A model generated the notes under the pieces. It did not search any database and had not been told where the DNA came from. It saw only the letters and a list, made by a program, of their open reading frames with translations. DNA of 64,000 nt, from assembly GCA_017651625.1 (NCBI GenBank), contig JAGCCP010000030.1, positions 93,751 through 157,750 on the forward strand, written 5' to 3'. A program made the position numbers and the translations under genes. This stretch comes from Candidatus Ruminimicrobiellum bubulum (lineage in GTDB: Bacteria; Elusimicrobiota; Endomicrobiia; Endomicrobiales; Endomicrobiaceae). Shown here in pieces: positions 17,273 to 27,694 of this stretch (its first letter is position 1; the number at the start of each line of letters is the position of its first letter).

Positions 17273-18706
17273 ATGAGCGGTTTATTCGGTGTAGTTTCAA
17301 AAAAGAAAGACAGTTGTATAGATTCTTTGATTTACGGAACTGATTATCAGGCACATATGGGCTCGGAATACGGCGGATTGGCAGTATTGGGTAATAACGT
17401 TTTTGCAAGATTTATTCATAGAATGAGTAATGCCAATTTCAGAGATAAATTTTTTGAAAGTATAAAAAATATTGAAGTACACAGCGGTATAGGTGTAATA
17501 AGTGACTTGGAAGAACAACCGATATATATGAAATCAAAAGTAGGGGAATTTTGTATCGTTACTTCCGGAAGAATCGTAAATATGGAAGAACTGGCAAAAG
17601 AGATGATGGATGCGGGAATATGTTTCAGTGAATTCAGTAAATCTCATGTAAATATGACCGAACTTGTAGCAAGAATCATTTCCACCGGTAAAACAATACC
17701 CGACGGAATAAAATTGATGTTCAGCAAAATAAAAGGATCTTGTTCTTTGCTTGTACTTGCAAGAGAAGGTATTTATGCCGCAAGAGATTATTTCGGAAGA
17801 ACAGCTTTGGTTTTGGGACAAGACTCAGAATCTTTTGCTGTTTGTTCGGAAACTTGCGGTTTTGCAAATTTAGGATACAGAACAATAAGAGATTTAAATC
17901 CCGGTGAAATTATTTTAATAAGCGATACGGAAGTTAAAGTATTGGAACCCGGATACAAAGAAAAGAAAATATGTACTTTCTTATGGATATATACCGGATT
18001 TCCGTCATCAAGTTATGAAGGATTAAATTCGGAAATAATAAGAGAAAGAAGCGGAAAACTTCTTGCAAAAAGAGATAAAGGTATAAAAGCGGATTTGGTT
18101 GCCGGTGTTCCGGATTCAGGTCTTGCACATGCAATAGGTTATTCAATGGAATCGGGTATTCCGTTTAGAAGACCGTTAGTGAAATATACACCTACTTACG
18201 GAAGAAGTTATGCACCTCCGTCACAACATTTAAGAGATTTAACCGCAAGAATGAAACTTATTGCTATAAAAGAAGTTATCGAAGGTAACAGTCTTATCCT
18301 TTTGGAAGATTCTATAGTCAGGGGAACACAATTAAAGAATTTTACCGTTGAAAAAATTTGGAATTGCGGAGCAAAAGAAATACATGTTCGTCCTGCATGT
18401 CCTCCGTTAATGTTCCCTTGCACATATTGTAACTCCACAAGAACAAACAGTGAACTTATAACAAGAAGAGCAATAAGAGAAATAGAAGGCAGTGATATAG
18501 AAGATATTTCGGAATATCTTGACCCAACGACCGAAAAATATGCTAAAATGATAGAGTGGATCAGGAAGTATTTGAATATTACGTCTTTGAAATATCAAAC
18601 ATTGGAAGATATGATAGAAGCAATCGGTTTACCTGAAGAAAATCTTTGCACATATTGTTGGAACGGTAAAGGTAACGGTTGCAAAGGCTGTAAAAAGACG
18701 GAATAA
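17273..18706 (+). CDS. purF: amidophosphoribosyltransferase-like protein lacking the glutaminase cysteine
   Basis: The C-terminal half is a PRPP amidotransferase domain: VAGVPDSGLAHAIGYSMESG near residue 280, LLEDSIVRGTQ near 343 (PRPP loop) and HVRPACPPLMFPC near 371. PurF makes phosphoribosylamine, the first step of purine synthesis. The N-terminal half should begin with a catalytic cysteine (CGxFG) but reads MSGLFGVV. Other glutaminase landmarks are also altered: HMGSEYGG in place of HRGQESAG and TSGRIVN in place of HNGNLVN. It may use ammonia, or it may be a regulatory paralog. A GGAG site precedes the ATG. The purH gene of the same pathway is at 50155. Confidence 0.8.
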   Translation: MSGLFGVVSKKKDSCIDSLIYGTDYQAHMGSEYGGLAVLGNNVFARFIHRMSNANFRDKFFESIKNIEVHSGIGVISDLEEQPIYMKSKVGEFCIVTSGRIVNMEELAKEMMDAGICFSEFSKSHVNMTELVARIISTGKTIPDGIKLMFSKIKGSCSLLVLAREGIYAARDYFGRTALVLGQDSESFAVCSETCGFANLGYRTIRDLNPGEIILISDTEVKVLEPGYKEKKICTFLWIYTGFPSSSYEGLNSEIIRERSGKLLAKRDKGIKADLVAGVPDSGLAHAIGYSMESGIPFRRPLVKYTPTYGRSYAPPSQHLRDLTARMKLIAIKEVIEGNSLILLEDSIVRGTQLKNFTVEKIWNCGAKEIHVRPACPPLMFPCTYCNSTRTNSELITRRAIREIEGSDIEDISEYLDPTTEKYAKMIEWIRKYLNITSLKYQTLEDMIEAIGLPEENLCTYCWNGKGNGCKGCKKTE

Positions 18707-18708
18707 TA

Positions 18709-18832
18709 GAAGATTGGAAGAATAGAAGATTAGAAGGAAAGAGGAAAAATAATTAATAACAAAATTTGCAAAGCAAATTTTACAACTTAGCATCTAAGCT
18801 TCTAATCCTCAAATCATCCAAACTTCAAACAT
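18709..18832. repeat. R2 repeat island upstream of tRNA-Ala
   Basis: The left side holds direct copies of AGAAGATTGGAAG/AGAAGATTAGAAGG and the right side the opposite orientation (CTTCTAATCCTC, AATCATCCAAACTTC). Between them lies a perfect palindrome, AAATTTGC at 18762-18769 and GCAAATTT at 18773-18780, with an AAA loop. The same architecture occurs at 23215, 49995 and 52553. Confidence 0.8.
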
Positions 18833-18833
18833 T

Positions 18834-18906
18834 GGGGCTATAGCTCAGTTAGCAGAGCGCTTGCATCGCATACAAGAGGCCGGGGGTGCAACTCCCCCTA
18901 GCTCCA
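18834..18906 (+). tRNA. tRNA-Ala, anticodon CGC
   Basis: The 73 bases fold as a full cloverleaf. The acceptor stem GGGGCTA/TAGCTCC contains the G3-U70 pair that identifies alanine tRNAs (18836 with 18903). The D stem is GCTC/GAGC, the anticodon CGC lies at 18867-18869 and the T stem is GGGGG/CCCCC. Three features are unusual: a C-A mismatch closing the anticodon stem (18864 with 18872), AG in place of GG in the D loop, and G in place of T at position 55 of the T loop (18888). No CCA is encoded. A run of T follows and may end the transcript. Confidence 0.85.
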
Positions 18907-18914
18907 TTTTTTTA

Positions 18915-18944
18915 TTGACTTTTTATACCGATAAGTAGTAAAAT
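18915..18944 (+). promoter_or_regulatory. promoter of the ATP synthase operon
   Basis: TTGACT at 18915-18920 and TAAAAT at 18939-18944 are separated by 18 bases and lie about 40 bases before the atpB ATG. The hexamers and spacing are identical to those of the promoter at 10777. Confidence 0.65.
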
Positions 18945-18985
18945 CATAATGTCATTTTTAGAAAGAAAAAGAAGGATTTTATAAT

Positions 18986-19732
18986 ATGACTTTAGCACCA
19001 AGTGTGTTGTTTAATATAGGAAGTTTTCCTGTTACAAACACATTACTTACCACAATAGTTGTAGATGTTATTATTATTGCGCTCGTTATAGTTTTTAACA
19101 AGTGTTTATCTCTTTATCCGAAAGGAATACAAAACTTTTTGGAAATGGTTTACGAATACTTCTACAATGCAACAAAAGAAGTTTCAAGTAAAGTTGAAAT
19201 CATATATCCGTGGGTTATCACTTTTTTTATTTTCATAGTAATTTCTAACGTATTGGGACAGTTCCCGGGTTTTGAAACAATAAGATTTCATGCCGCAGGT
19301 ACAGGGGAAGAAGGTGTACCTTTATTCAGAACGGCAACAAGTGATTTAAATGTTACTCTTGCATTTGCCGTTATATCAATAGTTATGTGTCATTTTTATT
19401 CAATAAGATATACCGGTATAAAAAGTTATATCGGCAGATTCCTTTCTTTAAGCCCTATATTTTTATTTGTAGGTCTTTTGGAATTTATAGGTGAGTTTAC
19501 AAAAATTATATCGTTGTCTTGTAGGTTGTTTGGAAACCTGTTTGCAGGGGAAAGTGTTATGGGAACAATTTCATCCATGAGTATCAAAATATTGGGAATA
19601 AATATTCCTTTACCGTTTTTCGGTGTTCCTGTACCGTTTATGATGTTGGAACTTATGGTTGCGGTTATCCAGGCAATTGTTTTTGCCATGCTTACAATGG
19701 CATTTATGAGTATAATGCTTGAAAAACATTAA
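18986..19732 (+). CDS. atpB: F1Fo ATP synthase subunit a
   Basis: The 248-residue inner-membrane subunit forms the ion half-channels next to the c-ring. The essential arginine is in SLSCRLFGNLFAGE near residues 177-190, and the C-terminal helix LELMVAVIQAIVFAMLTMAF is typical. It is the first gene of a complete operon in the standard order atpBEFHAGDC. There is no atpI upstream; the tRNA-Ala and an R2 repeat island lie there instead. An AAGGA site precedes the ATG at 18986. Confidence 0.97.
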   Translation: MTLAPSVLFNIGSFPVTNTLLTTIVVDVIIIALVIVFNKCLSLYPKGIQNFLEMVYEYFYNATKEVSSKVEIIYPWVITFFIFIVISNVLGQFPGFETIRFHAAGTGEEGVPLFRTATSDLNVTLAFAVISIVMCHFYSIRYTGIKSYIGRFLSLSPIFLFVGLLEFIGEFTKIISLSCRLFGNLFAGESVMGTISSMSIKILGINIPLPFFGVPVPFMMLELMVAVIQAIVFAMLTMAFMSIMLEKH

Positions 19733-19754
19733 TATAATTCAGAAGGATATTTAG

Positions 19755-19973
<219 letters not shown>

Positions 19974-19977
19974 TTTT

Positions 19978-20511
19978 ATGGATATAATAACAAATATATT
20001 AAACTTATTCGGGTTGGAAGGTAAGCTCTTTATAGCACAGATAATAAACTTTGCTATATTGTTGATTATCTTAAAAATTTTCTTATATAAACCGATTGCA
20101 CAAATATTAGAAGAAAGAAAAGCAAAAATAAAGCAAGGTCTCGACGATGCTGAAAATGCTAAAAAAGCATTGGTAGATGCAGATAATCAAAAAACTTTAA
20201 TTTTGAAAGAAGCAAAAGTCGACGCCGATAAAATTTTGGAAAACACAAAAGTTTCTTCCGAAAATTATAAGCAAAAATCTACCGAAGATGCAAAAAAACA
20301 AGCTGCGGAAATTGTTGATAATGCAAAAAAACAAGCTCAAGACGAGTTTGTAAAAGCAAGTAAACAAGTCGGAGCTATGTCAGTAGATTTATCTAAAAAA
20401 ATAGTAGCAAAAATATTGTCTGAAATTTTTACCGAAGAAGACAAGAACACTGTTCTATCCAAAGCGGTAGAAAAAATAGAACAAGGCGGATATGAAAAAA
20501 CAGCAAATTAA
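19978..20511 (+). CDS. atpF: F1Fo ATP synthase subunit b
   Basis: The 177-residue stator subunit has one membrane helix near residues 18-37 (FIAQIINFAILLIILKIFLY) followed by a long charged coiled coil with KPIAQILEERKAKIKQGLDD. It links subunit a to F1 through delta. Only one b-type gene is present, so the stator is a homodimer. It starts four bases after atpE and overlaps atpH by 20 bases. Confidence 0.95.
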   Translation: MDIITNILNLFGLEGKLFIAQIINFAILLIILKIFLYKPIAQILEERKAKIKQGLDDAENAKKALVDADNQKTLILKEAKVDADKILENTKVSSENYKQKSTEDAKKQAAEIVDNAKKQAQDEFVKASKQVGAMSVDLSKKIVAKILSEIFTEEDKNTVLSKAVEKIEQGGYEKTAN

Positions 20512-20848
20512 ACAATTAGCGCTTTCTATAGTTGAAACGGGGGAAATATCTCCGTCTGTTTCCGAATGGATAAATAAAAATTTATCAAAAAGTGAGCTAA
20601 AACTTTTTGTAAATTATTTGGAAAGAGCATTAAAAGAAGCTACCGTTACCGTAAGGTATGCGGGAAATCCGTCGCAGGCAACAAAAAACAAAATTCAAAA
20701 AATGTTTCCCGACAAGAATCTTGTTTATGTAAGAGACGATAAAGAAATCGGTGCGGGAATCAGATTTGAATTCGGCGATTATATTTTAGATTACACTGTA
20801 ACAAATATGATTGTAAAAATAATGAAAGATATAAGAGAGAGTTTATGA
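20492..20848 (+). CDS. atpH: F1Fo ATP synthase subunit delta, short form
   Basis: The position and the C-terminal pattern (VRDDKEIGAGIRFEFGDYILDYTV) identify the delta/OSCP subunit that joins the stator stalk to F1. At 118 residues it is about 60 residues shorter than usual. The missing part corresponds to much of the N-terminal helical bundle that normally binds the alpha subunits; only about 45 helical residues precede the C-terminal domain. The start overlaps atpF by 20 bases and the stop overlaps the atpA ATG, so the gene appears intact and not recently truncated. Confidence 0.88.
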   Translation: MKKQQIKQLALSIVETGEISPSVSEWINKNLSKSELKLFVNYLERALKEATVTVRYAGNPSQATKNKIQKMFPDKNLVYVRDDKEIGAGIRFEFGDYILDYTVTNMIVKIMKDIRESL

Positions 20849-22356
20849 AACCAGAAGAACTTATAAAACAGATAGAAGAAAAACTTAATTCCGTAGACAT
20901 TAGTCCTGAACTTGTTAATTACGGTATAGTTGAAACCGTAGGAGACGGTATCGTTAAAGCTACCGGCCTTTCAGGTGTAGGTTACGGAGAAGAAGTTGAA
21001 TTTGAAAACAAAGCTAAAGGCTTGGTTTTGAATTTGGATGAAGATGCCGTTTATATCGTGTTACTTTCCGATATAGAAGTTACCAGAGGAATGAAAGTAT
21101 CCACAACGGGAAAAATTCTCGGTATAAATGTATCCGACAAATTGATAGGAAGAGTTATCGATCCTACATGCAAACCGTTAGATGAAAAAGAACTTAAAAT
21201 AGACGACGGAAAACTTTATCCGTTGGAAAAAATTGCTGCGGGTATTATTGAAAGAAGTCCTGTAGACAGACCTATAAAAACAGGTATTAAAGCTATCGAT
21301 GCCATGATACCTATAGGAAGAGGTCAAAGAGAACTTATTATCGGTGACAGAAATACCGGTAAAACAGCAATTGCCATAGATACAATTATCAACCAGAAAA
21401 AATTGGATTTGGGATTAAAAAGAGTTATTTGTATATATTGTGCGATAGGTCAGAAAAGATCTAACGTTGCATCACTTGTTGCAAAACTCAAAGAAGCAGG
21501 TGCAATGGACTACACAATAGTAGTTTCAGCAACCGCTTCGGATCCTGCATCTTTACAATACATAGCACCTTTTGCAGCTTGTGCAATCGGTGAATATTTT
21601 ATGGAAAAAGGCGAAGATGTTCTTGTTGTATATGACGATTTAACAAAACATGCTTGGGCTTACAGACAAATATCGTTGTTACTTAAGAAACCTGCAGGTA
21701 GAGAAGCATATCCCGGAGATATCTTCTATTTACATTCAAGATTACTTGAAAGAGCAGTAAGACTTTCCGACAAAAACGGCGGAGGAACATTAACGGCTCT
21801 TCCTATAATAGAAACTCAAGGAAACGATGTTTCCGCATATATTCCTACAAACGTTATTTCTATTACCGACGGACAGATTTATCTCGAAGGAGATTTGTTC
21901 AATGCCGGTGTAAGACCTGCACTTAACGTAGGTTTGTCTGTATCCAGAGTAGGTGGAGCGGCACAAACGAAACCTATGAAACAGTTGGCAGGCCCTGTAA
22001 GACTTGAACTTTCACAGTTCAGAGAATTACAAAGTTTTGCTCAGTTCGGCAGTGATTTGGATGAAGATACATTAAATAAGATTAACAGAGGTAAAGTTTT
22101 AACCGAAGTATTAAAACAGCCTCAATATAAACCTTTTGATGAAGCATCCGAAATCATTGCAATATATTCTGCAACATCAGGTTGTTTAGATGATGTTAAA
22201 ATAGACGATATCATGTCTGCGGAAAACAAGATTATCGAGTTTGTAAAATTAAATTATAAAGATTTGGTTAAAAAACTCGGTGAAAACAAAAAGTTGGATG
22301 AACAAACATTATCGGAACTTAAGAATGCGATAATGGAATGTAAAAAAACAATTTAA
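20845..22356 (+). CDS. atpA: F1Fo ATP synthase subunit alpha
   Basis: The 503-residue alpha subunit carries the non-catalytic nucleotide sites. Walker A is GDRNTGKTAIAID near residues 168-180, and the family signature PAINVGLSVSRVGG appears as PALNVGLSVSRVGG near 361. The ATG overlaps the atpH stop (ATGA). Length and motifs are normal. Confidence 0.98.
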   Translation: MKPEELIKQIEEKLNSVDISPELVNYGIVETVGDGIVKATGLSGVGYGEEVEFENKAKGLVLNLDEDAVYIVLLSDIEVTRGMKVSTTGKILGINVSDKLIGRVIDPTCKPLDEKELKIDDGKLYPLEKIAAGIIERSPVDRPIKTGIKAIDAMIPIGRGQRELIIGDRNTGKTAIAIDTIINQKKLDLGLKRVICIYCAIGQKRSNVASLVAKLKEAGAMDYTIVVSATASDPASLQYIAPFAACAIGEYFMEKGEDVLVVYDDLTKHAWAYRQISLLLKKPAGREAYPGDIFYLHSRLLERAVRLSDKNGGGTLTALPIIETQGNDVSAYIPTNVISITDGQIYLEGDLFNAGVRPALNVGLSVSRVGGAAQTKPMKQLAGPVRLELSQFRELQSFAQFGSDLDEDTLNKINRGKVLTEVLKQPQYKPFDEASEIIAIYSATSGCLDDVKIDDIMSAENKIIEFVKLNYKDLVKKLGENKKLDEQTLSELKNAIMECKKTI

Positions 22357-22368
22357 TGAGAAAATATA

Positions 22369-23214
22369 ATGGCGGAAAACTTACAACAAGTAAAAAAAAG
22401 AATTAAAACGGCCGACAGCATAGCTCAAATAACAAAGGCTATGGAAATGATTGCCGCTTCTAAAATAAAAAAAGCACAATCTGCCGTTGAAAAGAATAAA
22501 CCTTATGCCGACAGAGTAAAATTTATCGTGCAGAAAATATTGGCTGAAAACAGCGATTTGGCATTAAATTCATCTTTTATAAGTTTGAATTCGAACTCTT
22601 CAAAAAAATTGGTTTTCGTTATTTCAAGCGATAAAGGTTTGTGCGGCGGTTTACTTGCAAATATTTATAAACAAGTTTACACCAATGTAACAAAAGATGA
22701 TTATGTTGTTACAATAGGTAAAAAAGCTCAAAACTTTTGTATAAAGAACGGTTACAATGTTAAAGCATCTTTTAATATGGGATCTTCATTTCCTAAATAC
22801 GAAAGCATATTTCCTATATTGAAGATAATGCAAAACTTGTATGAAACAAAAGAAATATCGGCAGTAGATGTTATTTATACTAATTTCAAGAATCGTTTGG
22901 TTCAGGAAGCTGTAACAAAAGTTCTTGCACCGATAGAAAGAGATGAAAATTTTGTAAATAAAGGGGAACATGTTTTTGAACCTTCTTCCAAAGAAGTGTT
23001 GGATCAGTTGATTCCTTATTATTTTGAAGCATTGTTTTATAATATGTTAATGAATGCTTATGCAAGCGAGCAGGCTGCAAGAATGTCTGCAATGAGCAAT
23101 GCAAACGAAAATGCAAAAGAAATATCTGCATCGTTAACAATAGTTTATAATAAGTCCAGACAAGAAAAAATCACTAATGAAATTCTTGATTTGGCAAACG
23201 GACAAATACATTAA
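22369..23214 (+). CDS. atpG: F1Fo ATP synthase subunit gamma
   Basis: The 281-residue rotor shaft subunit begins with the conserved helix (KRIKTADSIAQITKAMEMIAA) and has SSDKGLCGGL near residue 86 and the C-terminal helix ASEQAARMSAMSNANENAKE. It transmits c-ring rotation to the catalytic sites. After its stop the operon is interrupted by a 188-base repeat island before atpD. Confidence 0.97.
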   Translation: MAENLQQVKKRIKTADSIAQITKAMEMIAASKIKKAQSAVEKNKPYADRVKFIVQKILAENSDLALNSSFISLNSNSSKKLVFVISSDKGLCGGLLANIYKQVYTNVTKDDYVVTIGKKAQNFCIKNGYNVKASFNMGSSFPKYESIFPILKIMQNLYETKEISAVDVIYTNFKNRLVQEAVTKVLAPIERDENFVNKGEHVFEPSSKEVLDQLIPYYFEALFYNMLMNAYASEQAARMSAMSNANENAKEISASLTIVYNKSRQEKITNEILDLANGQIH

Positions 23215-24805
<1,591 letters not shown>

Positions 24806-24806
<1 letters not shown>

Positions 24807-25243
24807 TGGCTAATATTTATAAATTAGATATATTATCTCCGGAAGGAACTACTTTTAGCGGAAATGTTAAACAAGCGACATTCCCTACCACTTCCGGTTT
24901 AATTACAATACTTGCGGGACATACCGCTTTAATAACTAATCTTTCTCAAGGGGATATCGAAATAGAACCTGAAGAAGGGGAAAAGAAAAGTATTGCAATA
25001 TCGGGCGGTTTTTTGGAAGTATCTGAAAATATGGTAAGTGTAGTTGCGGATTTTGCCGTAAGAAGCGAAGATATAGACGACAACTTAATAGAAAAAGCAA
25101 AGAGATATGCCGAAGAACAGAAAAAGAAAAAAGATAACGTTAATACGGAAATGGCAGAAAGAGAATTACAAAAAGCAATATTGGCACTTAAAGTTTTGGA
25201 ACATAATAAACTAAAAAGAAAGAGTAAAGGAGTAAAATATTGA
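24806..25243 (+). CDS. atpC: F1Fo ATP synthase subunit epsilon
   Basis: The 145-residue protein has the N-terminal beta-sandwich (YKLDILSPEGTTFSGNVKQA, TTSGLITILAGHTALI) and a C-terminal helical hairpin with DDNLIEKAKRYAEEQKKKK that can inhibit ATP hydrolysis. It overlaps atpD by one base, and its stop overlaps the TTG start of the following lipoprotein gene, so transcription and translation probably continue. Confidence 0.95.
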
Positions 25244-26154
25244 AAAAATTCAATTTATTCTTAACAGCTTTATTTGTTTGTAGTATTTTTATGTTTTCAT
25301 GTTCTTCAGCACAAAAAGAAAAAGTTTCTTCTATGGAGGCTACCGAAGAAGGTGACGAAGTAGCCCAGGAACAAGTTGTATTTACAACAAAAAAACTTAC
25401 AAAATCAGATATAAAATCTAAGACTTATGCTTATATTCTCGAAGGAAAAACTGTTGCAACCGAAATCGTCGATACAAAAGGTGAAGTTATATTTTTCCAA
25501 GGAGAAATTCCTAACGGACTTATTAAGGAATACGATGCGGATAACAATATAGTATCCGAAATGAATTATAATGCCGGAAAACTCGAAGGTGTTACAAAAA
25601 CGTTTTATCCGGGCGGAAAAACAGTTTCTTCCGTAAAAAATTACAGAAGCGGTATTTTAGAAGGTAAAGTTATAGAATACTACGAAAACGGAAACAAGAA
25701 ATTGGATTCCAATTATAAAGACGGTATTTTAAACGGAACCGTAAAAAAATATTCCATGTCGGGCACATTGTTATCAAGCGCACAATATTCCGACGGGCAA
25801 TTGGAAGGTATGTATAAAGAGTATTTTGTTACCGGAACACCCAAAATAGAAACCGAATATTATAACGGTTTAAAAGAAGGTTTAAGTAAAGAATATTTTT
25901 CGGGCGGAATATTAAAATCTCAGTATAATTTTTCTCAAGGAAAATTGGAAGGTGATTCTCATATATATTATGAAGACGGCAGCATAAACAAAATAGAAAA
26001 ATATAAAAACAATAAATTGAACGGTGATACAAAAATATACAGTAACAATAATTCCGAAATTCCTTTATACGTAGATACTTATGTAAACGGAAAAAAGAAA
26101 GTAAGAAAAGCTTTCAGCAGTAAAGGTGAACAAATTTTTAAAATACAATATTAA
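25240..26154 (+). CDS. MORN-type repeat lipoprotein (YwqK-like)
   Basis: The 304-residue product has a lipoprotein signal (LFVCSIFMFSCSSAQ) and then about eight copies of a 22-24-residue repeat of the form YYENGxKKxxxxYKxGxLxG, the MORN_2 variant found in proteins named YwqK-family antitoxins. The true function of that family is unsettled; repeats of this kind are generally binding surfaces. It starts at a TTG at 25240 with an AAAGGAG site 9 bases upstream, overlapping the atpC stop as TTGA. It may be the last member of the ATP synthase transcript, but no functional link is evident. Confidence 0.8.
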   Translation: MKKFNLFLTALFVCSIFMFSCSSAQKEKVSSMEATEEGDEVAQEQVVFTTKKLTKSDIKSKTYAYILEGKTVATEIVDTKGEVIFFQGEIPNGLIKEYDADNNIVSEMNYNAGKLEGVTKTFYPGGKTVSSVKNYRSGILEGKVIEYYENGNKKLDSNYKDGILNGTVKKYSMSGTLLSSAQYSDGQLEGMYKEYFVTGTPKIETEYYNGLKEGLSKEYFSGGILKSQYNFSQGKLEGDSHIYYEDGSINKIEKYKNNKLNGDTKIYSNNNSEIPLYVDTYVNGKKKVRKAFSSKGEQIFKIQY

Positions 26155-26176
26155 AAAATAGTAGAGAGGTTTGGTT

Positions 26177-26926
26177 ATGTCAGGTCATAATAAGTGGGCA
26201 AGTATTAAGCACAAAAAAGCAGCTACAGATGCTAAAAGAGGTAAAATTTTCACAAAGATAATCAGAGAAATAGTTGTTGCAGCTAAGGAAGGCGGAGGAG
26301 TAATAGAAAACAACGCAAGATTAAGAAAGGCAGTTGATGATGCAAGAGAAGCAAATATGCCTCAAGATAATATTAAAAAAGCTATTCAAAGAGGAACAGG
26401 TGAACTTCCGGGTGCTGTTTACGAAGAAAACACGTACGAAGGTTACGGTCCTGCAGGTGTAGCTTTGATAGTTGAAACAACTACGGATAACAAAAACAGA
26501 ACAGCTTCCGAAATAAGAAAAATATTTTCAAAACATTCCGGAAGTATGGGAGAATCCGGTTGTGTAGGTTGGATGTTCTCCAAAAAAGGTTTTATTTCAA
26601 TAGATAAATCAGCAGGTGACGAAGATACAATTATGACAGTAGCATTGGATGCCGGTGCGGAAGATTTTGTTGCGGAAGACGATTGTTACGAAATATATAC
26701 AACAACAAACGATTTTAATTCCGTTTTAGATGCAATAAAAGCTAAAAATATTCCTGTTGCGGAATCCGAAATAACAATGATACCTCAAACATATGTAAAA
26801 CTCGAAGGTGATAATGCCGAACATATGTTGAAATTGTTAGACGAATTGGAAGAACATGATGATGTTAAAGACGTTTATTCCAATTTCGATATATCTAAAG
26901 AAGATATGGAAAAATACGGAGCATAA
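26177..26926 (+). CDS. yebC: YebC/TACO1-family protein
   Basis: The product begins MSGHNKWASIKHKK and contains EARxANMPxDNI in the form EANMPQDNIKKAIQRGTGE near residue 58, the signatures of the YebC family. Members have been described as transcriptional regulators and, more recently, as ribosome-associated factors that help translate proline-rich stretches. At 249 residues it is of normal length. I use the ATG at 26177 after a GAGAGG site. It overlaps ruvC by one base (TAATG), the usual neighbour of yebC. Confidence 0.96.
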   Translation: MSGHNKWASIKHKKAATDAKRGKIFTKIIREIVVAAKEGGGVIENNARLRKAVDDAREANMPQDNIKKAIQRGTGELPGAVYEENTYEGYGPAGVALIVETTTDNKNRTASEIRKIFSKHSGSMGESGCVGWMFSKKGFISIDKSAGDEDTIMTVALDAGAEDFVAEDDCYEIYTTTNDFNSVLDAIKAKNIPVAESEITMIPQTYVKLEGDNAEHMLKLLDELEEHDDVKDVYSNFDISKEDMEKYGA

Positions 26927-27411
26927 TGATAGTATTGGGAATAGATCCCGGTTTGGCAATGCCCGGCTGGGGAGTAGTATATAAGGGGAAAACCGATAAG
27001 CTTACTTGTTTGGCTTACGGTTGCATGAAAACGTACCCCAAAGACACTTTAGCCGACAGACTAAAGTTCATATTCACAGAAACACAAAAAATCGTAGATA
27101 CATATAAACCTGAAGTAGTTGCTATGGAAGATATCTTTTTTTTAAAAGGATCTAAAGTCATAGCAACTATCGGTCAGGCAAGAGGCGCCTTAATATCGGC
27201 GGTAGTAACAAAAGACCTTCCTTTATTCGAATATAATCCGAGAACAATAAAAATGGCTTTAACCGGTTACGGATTAGCCGACAAGTATCAAATGCAACAT
27301 ATGGTAAAAACTATGTTGGGATTAAAAGAAATTCCTAAACCGGATGATGCTGCAGATGCTTTGGCCATGGCAATTTGTCATATTAATACTAACAGATTTA
27401 TTGTGAAATAA
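26926..27411 (+). CDS. ruvC: Holliday junction endonuclease RuvC
   Basis: RuvC resolves Holliday junctions as a dimer with RuvAB. The catalytic acids are visible as D7 (LGIDPGL), E68 (AMEDIFF), D141 and D144 (PDDAADALAMAI). GARGALISA-like QARGALISAVV and the YNPRTIKMALTGYG loop are typical. At 161 residues it is normal. The ruvA and ruvB genes are not adjacent. A large repeat-filled gap follows. Confidence 0.96.
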   Translation: MIVLGIDPGLAMPGWGVVYKGKTDKLTCLAYGCMKTYPKDTLADRLKFIFTETQKIVDTYKPEVVAMEDIFFLKGSKVIATIGQARGALISAVVTKDLPLFEYNPRTIKMALTGYGLADKYQMQHMVKTMLGLKEIPKPDDAADALAMAICHINTNRFIVK

Positions 27412-27429
27412 ATCTGTTACCATTATATC

Positions 27430-27538
27430 GAACGAATATTTTGGACTACACTTTTGCATTTTAAAATCTTATGTACCGCTTTTGCGATATGTACACCGCA
27501 ATTTTAAAATGCTTCAGTTCGTCACAAACTATTCGTTC
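27430..27538 (-). repeat. R1 hairpin element, arm type GCATTTTAAAAT
   Basis: Outer arms GAACGAATA at 27430-27438 and TATTCGTTC at 27530-27538 enclose inner arms GCATTTTAAAAT at 27456-27467 and ATTTTAAAATGC at 27501-27512. The tip contains GTACCGC and GTACACCGC, the shared R1 core seen in reverse. About 68 bases of its left half reappear inverted at 55719-55785. Confidence 0.85.
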
Positions 27539-27568
27539 TCTAACGACCACGACAAAAGGAAAAAACTG

Positions 27569-27595
27569 TCATTCTGAACTTGATTCAGAATCTAT
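27569..27595. repeat. CATT...AATC-type palindrome
   Basis: ATTCTGAA at 27571-27578 and TTCAGAAT at 27584-27591 are separated by five bases, preceded by GTC and followed by CTATC. Short palindromes of the form GTCATTCTGA...TCAGAATCT are dispersed in many bacterial genomes. Confidence 0.8.
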
Positions 27596-27694
27596 CAAAA
27601 TATCTTTCCTATTGGTCATTTTTGCCTCCAAAGGATTTATAGATTTTAAATTATAACGAAGTATTTGCTGTTTGCCGTTGTCGTTGGTTGCTCT

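Noticed and set aside
27471..27656. 61-codon open frame in the ruvC-lptD gap
   Set aside because: It runs across an R1 element and a palindrome, has no binding site and encodes no recognisable protein pattern.
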